Assembly: GCA_051003795.1 (NCBI GenBank)
Contig: JBPCKZ010000220.1
Span: 1 to 9,839, forward strand
Direction of reading: 5' to 3'
Source: JALYXS01 sp051003795
GTDB lineage: Bacteria > Acidobacteriota > Terriglobia > Bryobacterales > Bryobacteraceae
Length of the DNA stretch: 9,839 bases
The notes below the pieces were generated by a model that saw only the letters and a list, made by a program, of their open reading frames with translations, did not search any database and was not told the origin of the DNA. Below are positions 5,601 through 9,839 of this stretch, in pieces (position 1 is the first letter of the stretch; every line of letters starts with the position of its first letter). The position numbers and the translations under genes are program-made.

Positions 5601-7412
5601 ATGGACCGGGAATTCATCCGCAATTTCTCTATAATCGCGCACATCGATCATGGGAAATCCACGCTGGCGGATCGTCTTCTGGAGGTCACCGGAGCGCTTT
5701 CGAAGCGGGAAATGATGGAGCAGGTTCTCGATTCGATGGACCTCGAGCGCGAGCGCGGAATCACCATCAAAGCCCACGCCGTGCGCCTGAATTATCGCGC
5801 CGACGATGGCGTAATGTATCAACTTAATCTGATCGACACGCCGGGCCACGTCGATTTTTCGTACGAAGTTTCGCGCAGTCTGCAAGCCTGCGAAGGCGCG
5901 CTGCTGGTGGTCGATGCCTCGCAGGGCGTGGAAGCCCAGACGCTTGCCAACACGTATCTGGCGCTGCATCACAATCTCGAAATCATTCCGATTATCAATA
6001 AAATCGATCTGCCCGCGGCCGAGCCGGAACGCATTCGCGAGCAGATCGAAGCCGTGATCGGGATCGACGCCAAGGACGCGATTCTGGTGAGCGCGAAACA
6101 GGGCATCGGCATCCACGAAACATTGGAGGCCATCGTCCGCTTGGTTCCGCCGCCGAAGGGCGATCCGGATGCGCCGTTGCGCGCGCTGATCTTCGATTCC
6201 TGGTTCGATTCATACCGCGGAGTGATCATCCTGGTGCGCGTGCTCGACGGACGCATGAAGCTCGGGCAAAAAATCCGGCTCTGGTCAAACGGGCAAAATT
6301 TCAATGTCGAGGCGCTGGGCTACCAAGCGCCCACGGCGACGCCTTGCGACGAGCTTTCGGCCGGCGAAGTCGGCTTTCTGTCCGCCAACATCAAAACTGT
6401 TTCCGACGCGAAAATCGGCGACACCATTATCGATCAGGACAACCCCGCCGCCGAGCCGCTGCCCGGGTTCGAAGAGATCAAGCCGATGGTGTTTGCCGGC
6501 TTGTATCCGGTGGAATCGCACGAGCATGGATTGCTGCGCGACGCGCTCGAAAAGCTGCGCCTCAACGACAGCGCATTCAATTTCGAGCCGGAGAATTCCG
6601 TGGCATTGGGCTTCGGATTCCGCTGCGGCTTTCTCGGCCTGCTTCACCTGGAGATCGTGCAGGAACGGCTCGAGCGCGAGTTCAACATAGACCTCATTAC
6701 CACCGCCCCCGGCGTCCGTTATCGCGTGACCAATAACAAGGGAGAGGTAATCGAAGTCAACAACCCCACGAAGTTTCCGAATCCGTCCGAGATCCAGCGG
6801 ATCGAGGAGCCGATCATCGAAGCGTCGGTCATCACCCGCGAGGAGTATATCGGGGGCATTCTCAAGCTGCTCGAAGAGAAGCGCGGCGTTCAGAAAAAGT
6901 TCGAATACCTGGCGGGCGGGCGCGTGCTGCTGCTTTATGAAATGCCGCTGAACGAAATCGTGCTCGACTTCTACGACCGCTTGAAATCGGCATCTCGCGG
7001 CTACGCATCGCTCGATTACCATCTTGCGGGGCATCGCGTTTCGCCCATGGTGAAGCTCGATGTGTTGATTGCGGGTGAACCGGTGGACGCGTTGTGCATC
7101 ATCGTGCACAAGGATTTCGCCTTTGAGCGCGGCAAATTACTGATCGAGCGCATGCGCAAGCTGATCCCGCGTCAGATGTTCGAGGTGGCTCTCCAGGCGG
7201 CGATCGGGAATAAAATTATCTCGCGGGAAACCATTCCCGCCATGCGCAAGAACGTGCTCGCCAAGTGCTATGGCGGCGATATCAGCCGCAAGCGCAAGCT
7301 GCTCGAGAAGCAGAAGGAAGGCAAGAAGCGAATGAAGCGCGTGGGTAGAGTGGATATTCCGCAAGAGGCGTTCCTGGCCGTGCTGCGGGTCGGCACGGAA
7401 GAATCGGATTAA
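5601..7412 (+). CDS. lepA: Elongation factor 4 (LepA), ribosome-associated GTPase
   Basis: A full-length 603-residue LepA/EF4, a translational GTPase acting on the ribosome (back-translocation, initiation or ribosome assembly have been proposed). The G domain has G1 AHIDHGKST (13-21), G2 RGIT (52-55), G3 DTPGH (79-83), G4 NKID (133-136) and G5 SAK (164-166). Domains II and III follow, and the LepA-specific C-terminal domain is recognisable from GYASLDYHLAGHR and the end segment KRVGRVDIPQEAFLAVL, which separates it from EF-G, which ends differently. The ATG at 5601 gives the standard N-terminus; no clear ribosome binding site precedes it. It is transcribed away from ribH, and fdhA follows after about 60 bases on the same strand. 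No missing catalytic residues were seen. Confidence 0.98.
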   Translation: MDREFIRNFSIIAHIDHGKSTLADRLLEVTGALSKREMMEQVLDSMDLERERGITIKAHAVRLNYRADDGVMYQLNLIDTPGHVDFSYEVSRSLQACEGALLVVDASQGVEAQTLANTYLALHHNLEIIPIINKIDLPAAEPERIREQIEAVIGIDAKDAILVSAKQGIGIHETLEAIVRLVPPPKGDPDAPLRALIFDSWFDSYRGVIILVRVLDGRMKLGQKIRLWSNGQNFNVEALGYQAPTATPCDELSAGEVGFLSANIKTVSDAKIGDTIIDQDNPAAEPLPGFEEIKPMVFAGLYPVESHEHGLLRDALEKLRLNDSAFNFEPENSVALGFGFRCGFLGLLHLEIVQERLEREFNIDLITTAPGVRYRVTNNKGEVIEVNNPTKFPNPSEIQRIEEPIIEASVITREEYIGGILKLLEEKRGVQKKFEYLAGGRVLLLYEMPLNEIVLDFYDRLKSASRGYASLDYHLAGHRVSPMVKLDVLIAGEPVDALCIIVHKDFAFERGKLLIERMRKLIPRQMFEVALQAAIGNKIISRETIPAMRKNVLAKCYGGDISRKRKLLEKQKEGKKRMKRVGRVDIPQEAFLAVLRVGTEESD

Positions 7413-7475
7413 TCGCAATTTCCGTCTTCACTCCCGGTTGCCGACGTCTTCGCGACTGTGATATCTGTAATGTCC

Positions 7476-8666
7476 ATGCCATCCAATCGCGGAGTCGCCT
7501 ACATCAGTCCCGGAAAAGTAGAAGTTCAATCCATCGACTATCCCAAGCTCGAAATGGGAGGTCGGCAGTGCCACCACGGCGTAATCCTGAAAACCGTCGC
7601 AACCAATATCTGCGGCAGCGACCAGCACATGGTCCGGGGCCGCACCACCGCGCCCGCCGGGCTTATTCTCGGCCATGAGATCACGGGTGAAATCGTGGAA
7701 GCCGGCCGCGACGTCGAGTTCCTCAAGGTTGGCGATCTGGTTTCCGTTCCGTTCAACATTGCGTGCGGGCGCTGCCGCAACTGCAAAGAGGGACGCACCG
7801 GCATTTGCTTGAATGTCAATCCGTCGCGCCCTGGCGCCGCCTACGGCTATGTCGACATGGGAGGCTGGATCGGCGGCCAGGCCGATTACGTCATGGCTCC
7901 TTATGCGGATTTCAATCTGCTGAAGTTCCCCGACAAGGCTCAAGCGATGACGAAAATCAAAGATCTCACGCTGCTCTCGGACATTTTTCCGACCGGCTAC
8001 CACGGCGCGGTTACAGCGGGAGTCGGTCCCGGCTCGATTGTTTACGTCGCGGGAGCCGGACCCGTTGGATTAGCCTGCGCGGCCGCCTGCCACCTGCTCG
8101 GGGCGGCGGTGGTGATTGTCGGAGATTTGATTCCCGAGCGACTGGCGCAGGCCCGCAGCTTCGGATGCGAGACCGTCGATCTCAAGAAAAACGCGCCGCT
8201 CGCGGACCAGATCGCGCAGATTATCGGCGTGCCCGAAGTGGATAGCGCCGTCGATTGCGTCGGTTTCGAAGCGCACGGCCACGGGAAGGATAGCGGTGTA
8301 GAGCAGCCCGCGACCGTCCTGAATTCGCTGATGGAAGTGACCCGCGCCGGCGGGGCCGTCGGCATCCCGGGACTTTACGTGACCGACGATCCGGGCGGCG
8401 TCGATGAGAACGCGAAAATCGGACGGCTCGGGATTCGCATCGGTCTCGGTTGGGCCAAGTCGCATGCTTTTCACACCGGCCAATGTCCGGTGATGCGTTA
8501 TAACCGGCAGCTTATGCAGGCGATTCTTCACGATAAGGTGCAGATTGCCAAAGCGGTTAACGCGACGGTGATCGGCCTCGAAGACGCGCCCAAGGGTTAT
8601 CGGGATTTCGATCATGGCGCGGCCAAAAAGTTCGTGATCGACGCGCACCATTCGATTGCGGCTTAG
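7476..8666 (+). CDS. fdhA: Glutathione-independent formaldehyde dehydrogenase
   Basis: A 396-residue zinc- and NAD-dependent medium-chain alcohol dehydrogenase of the Pseudomonas putida FdhA type, which oxidises formaldehyde to formate with tightly bound NAD and can also act as an aldehyde dismutase. Catalytic zinc ligands appear as Cys46 in TNICGSDQH, His67 in GHE and Asp169 in LSDIFPTGYHG. The structural zinc ligands are Cys97, Cys100, Cys103 and Cys111. The Rossmann loop is GAGPVG (193-198), with Asp217 ending the following strand. Recognisable family stretches include HMVRGRTTA, AYGYVDMGGW and LGWAKSHAFHTGQ. The ATG at 7476 matches the N-terminus remembered for the P. putida enzyme; ATG 7470 and GTG 7458 are in-frame alternatives. 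No ribosome binding site is evident. It lies between lepA and ffh, with no functional tie to either. Confidence 0.95.
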   Translation: MPSNRGVAYISPGKVEVQSIDYPKLEMGGRQCHHGVILKTVATNICGSDQHMVRGRTTAPAGLILGHEITGEIVEAGRDVEFLKVGDLVSVPFNIACGRCRNCKEGRTGICLNVNPSRPGAAYGYVDMGGWIGGQADYVMAPYADFNLLKFPDKAQAMTKIKDLTLLSDIFPTGYHGAVTAGVGPGSIVYVAGAGPVGLACAAACHLLGAAVVIVGDLIPERLAQARSFGCETVDLKKNAPLADQIAQIIGVPEVDSAVDCVGFEAHGHGKDSGVEQPATVLNSLMEVTRAGGAVGIPGLYVTDDPGGVDENAKIGRLGIRIGLGWAKSHAFHTGQCPVMRYNRQLMQAILHDKVQIAKAVNATVIGLEDAPKGYRDFDHGAAKKFVIDAHHSIAA

Positions 8667-8670
8667 CGAC

Positions 8671-8711
8671 CCGGTCCGTCCGGGAACGAGCGGCTCCCGC
8701 CGGTGGACCGG
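8671..8711 (+). terminator. GC-rich hairpin after fdhA, possible terminator
   Basis: Arms CCGGTCC (8671-8677) and GGACCGG (8705-8711) pair perfectly and extend through two G-U pairs and one C-G pair. After a 2-base bulge on the 3' side, CGGGA (8681-8685) pairs with TCCCG (8695-8699), leaving a 9-base loop. The structure begins 4 bases after the fdhA stop. There is no T-tract downstream, so it is not a classic intrinsic terminator. It could be a U-less terminator or an mRNA 3'-end stabiliser. Confidence 0.5.
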
Positions 8712-8716
8712 CTATG

Positions 8717-8722
8717 TATAAT
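8717..8722 (+). promoter_or_regulatory. ffh: Consensus -10 box upstream of ffh
   Basis: TATAAT stands in an otherwise GC-rich gap, 51 bases before the ffh ATG, and predicts a start site near 8729 with a leader of about 45 bases. No good -35 hexamer is seen; the expected -35 position falls inside the 3' arm and loop of the hairpin after fdhA. Supports transcription of ffh separate from fdhA. Confidence 0.45.
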
Positions 8723-8773
8723 AAAAGATCGTTGTCCGAGTCGATGTGTGCCCGCACGCGTCCGTTTTGATCC

Positions 8774-9839
8774 ATGTTCGATAATCTCTCCGACAAACTG
8801 CAGCGCGTATTCAAGAATTTGCGCGGCGAAGGGCGGCTTTCGGCCGCCAACATGGAAGCCGCTTTGCGCGAAATTCGCGTCGCCCTCCTCGAAGCCGACG
8901 TAAACTTCCGCGTAGTCAAGCAGTTGATGGAAAACGTGAAGACGAAGGCGATGGGCGAAGAAGTTCTCACGTCGCTTTCGCCGTCGCAGCAGGTAATCGC
9001 CATCGTTCGCGACGAACTCACGAAGATTCTGGGCAGCCACGAATCGAAGCTGCGGTTCTCGAACGATCCGCCCAGCGTTTTTCTGATCGTGGGGTTGCAG
9101 GGTTCCGGAAAAACCACGTCGTCGGGCAAGCTGTCGCGCTGGTTGACGAAGAACGGCCATCGTCCGCTGCTGGTTTCAGTGGACGTGTACCGGCCCGCGG
9201 CGCGGGAGCAGCTCCGCATTATCGCGCGCGAAACCAACACGCCGATTTACCTGGGCGCTCCGGAAGAGACCACGCCCGCCGATCTGGCGCGGTCGGCTCG
9301 CAAAGAAGCATCGAATTCCGGCCGCGACGTGCTGATCGTCGATACCGCCGGGCGCCTGCAACTGGACGACAAGCTCATGATCGAGCTCGAAGAACTCAAG
9401 TCGCAGCTCGGGCCGGTCGAGATTCTGTTCGTGGCCGACGCCATGACGGGCCAGGATGCCGTGAAATCCGCCGAAGAATTCCACAAGCGGCTGGGCATCA
9501 CGGGAGTAATTCTCACCAAGATGGATGGCGATGCGCGCGGCGGTGCGGCGCTCTCGATCCGGCACGTTACCGGGCAGCCGCTTAAGTTCGTCGGCGTCGG
9601 CGAAAAACCGGATGCGTTCGAGCAATTCCATCCCGACCGCGCGGCGCAGCGCATTCTCGGCATGGGCGATATTCTGTCGTTCATCGAGAAGGCCGAAGAA
9701 GCCATCGACAAGAAAAAAGCCGTCGAGATGCAGCAGAAGCTGCTCGACAACGAATTTACGCTGGACGATTTCCGCGATCAGATCCGGCAGTTGCGCAAGC
9801 TCGGGCCGCTCGAATCCATGCTGTCGATGATGCCGCAAG
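8774..9839 (+). CDS. ffh: Signal recognition particle GTPase Ffh (3' end beyond window)
   Basis: The first 355 residues of Ffh (SRP54 homologue), which binds 4.5S RNA and signal sequences and docks with FtsY to deliver membrane proteins to SecYEG. The N domain is at residues 1-100 with the ALLEADVN motif (37-44). The NG GTPase shows G1 GLQGSGKTT (107-115), the I-box region DVYRPAAREQL (137-147), G3 DTAGR (190-194) and G4 TKMDGDARGG (248-257), then GVGEKPD (274-280). The methionine-rich M domain starts near 296, and the window ends before its signal-binding finger loop and RNA-binding helices, so about 100 residues are missing from view only. The ATG at 8774 gives the canonical MFDNLSDKLQ start; there is no visible Shine-Dalgarno sequence. 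A consensus -10 box lies in the gap upstream. Confidence 0.97.
   Translation, partial: MFDNLSDKLQRVFKNLRGEGRLSAANMEAALREIRVALLEADVNFRVVKQLMENVKTKAMGEEVLTSLSPSQQVIAIVRDELTKILGSHESKLRFSNDPPSVFLIVGLQGSGKTTSSGKLSRWLTKNGHRPLLVSVDVYRPAAREQLRIIARETNTPIYLGAPEETTPADLARSARKEASNSGRDVLIVDTAGRLQLDDKLMIELEELKSQLGPVEILFVADAMTGQDAVKSAEEFHKRLGITGVILTKMDGDARGGAALSIRHVTGQPLKFVGVGEKPDAFEQFHPDRAAQRILGMGDILSFIEKAEEAIDKKKAVEMQQKLLDNEFTLDDFRDQIRQLRKLGPLESMLSMMPQ

Noticed and set aside
6285..7109. Long minus-strand open frame opposite lepA
   Set aside because: The lepA frame is full length with all motifs; the antisense product has no recognisable domain and is a shadow of GC-rich codon use.
7423..7451. CGTCTTC direct repeat in the lepA-fdhA gap
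   Set aside because: Two copies of seven bases only, with no promoter or palindrome around them; likely chance.
8723..8773. Small RNA (such as 4.5S RNA) before ffh
   Set aside because: About 50 bases with no stable stem or the conserved SRP tetraloop; reads as an ordinary leader.
8557..9240. Minus-strand open frame across the fdhA end and ffh start
   Set aside because: Antisense to the conserved N and G1 regions of ffh; no domain seen.

Overview
The window (9,839 bases, GC-rich, roughly 60% by eye) is densely coded bacterial chromosome. The layout (ribH-nusB, divergent lepA, then ffh), the frequent TTG/GTG starts and the overall protein style suggest an Acidobacteriota genome, perhaps Bryobacterales/Solibacter-like. 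That placement is an inference without a database search. No RNA genes, insertion sequences, CRISPR arrays or phage genes were seen. No gene-free stretch exceeds about 110 bases.

Left part (1-3548). Two thymidylate-kinase-like P-loop genes lie on the minus strand: a complete one (1070-342) and, overlapping its end, a second (382-1) that runs off the window. They diverge from a 42-base promoter region. On the plus strand of that region comes a Ppx/GppA phosphatase fused to an HD domain (1113-2660), followed with ATGA coupling by a CHAD-domain protein that is split over two frames (2657-3049 and 3042-3548). CHAD and Ppx are both polyphosphate-linked families, so this block may be a small polyphosphate/nucleotide phosphotransfer module. 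That function is inferred from context.

Middle part (5553-3514, minus strand). This is a tight co-directional set: ribH (lumazine synthase) abutting nusB (antitermination factor), then after a 90-base gap a secreted YCII-domain protein and a small dienelactone-hydrolase-like alpha/beta hydrolase. The hydrolase meets the CHAD gene tail to tail with a 35-base overlap.

Right part (5601-9839, plus strand). lepA (elongation factor 4) diverges from ribH. It is followed by a glutathione-independent formaldehyde dehydrogenase (fdhA) of the Pseudomonas putida type, then a hairpin and a consensus -10 box, then ffh (the SRP GTPase), which is cut off by the window end in its M domain.

Most genes here are ordinary core genes. 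The parts that merit attention are the kinase pair with altered substrate and P-loop motifs, the split CHAD domain, and two intergenic regulatory regions (1071-1112 and 8671-8722).
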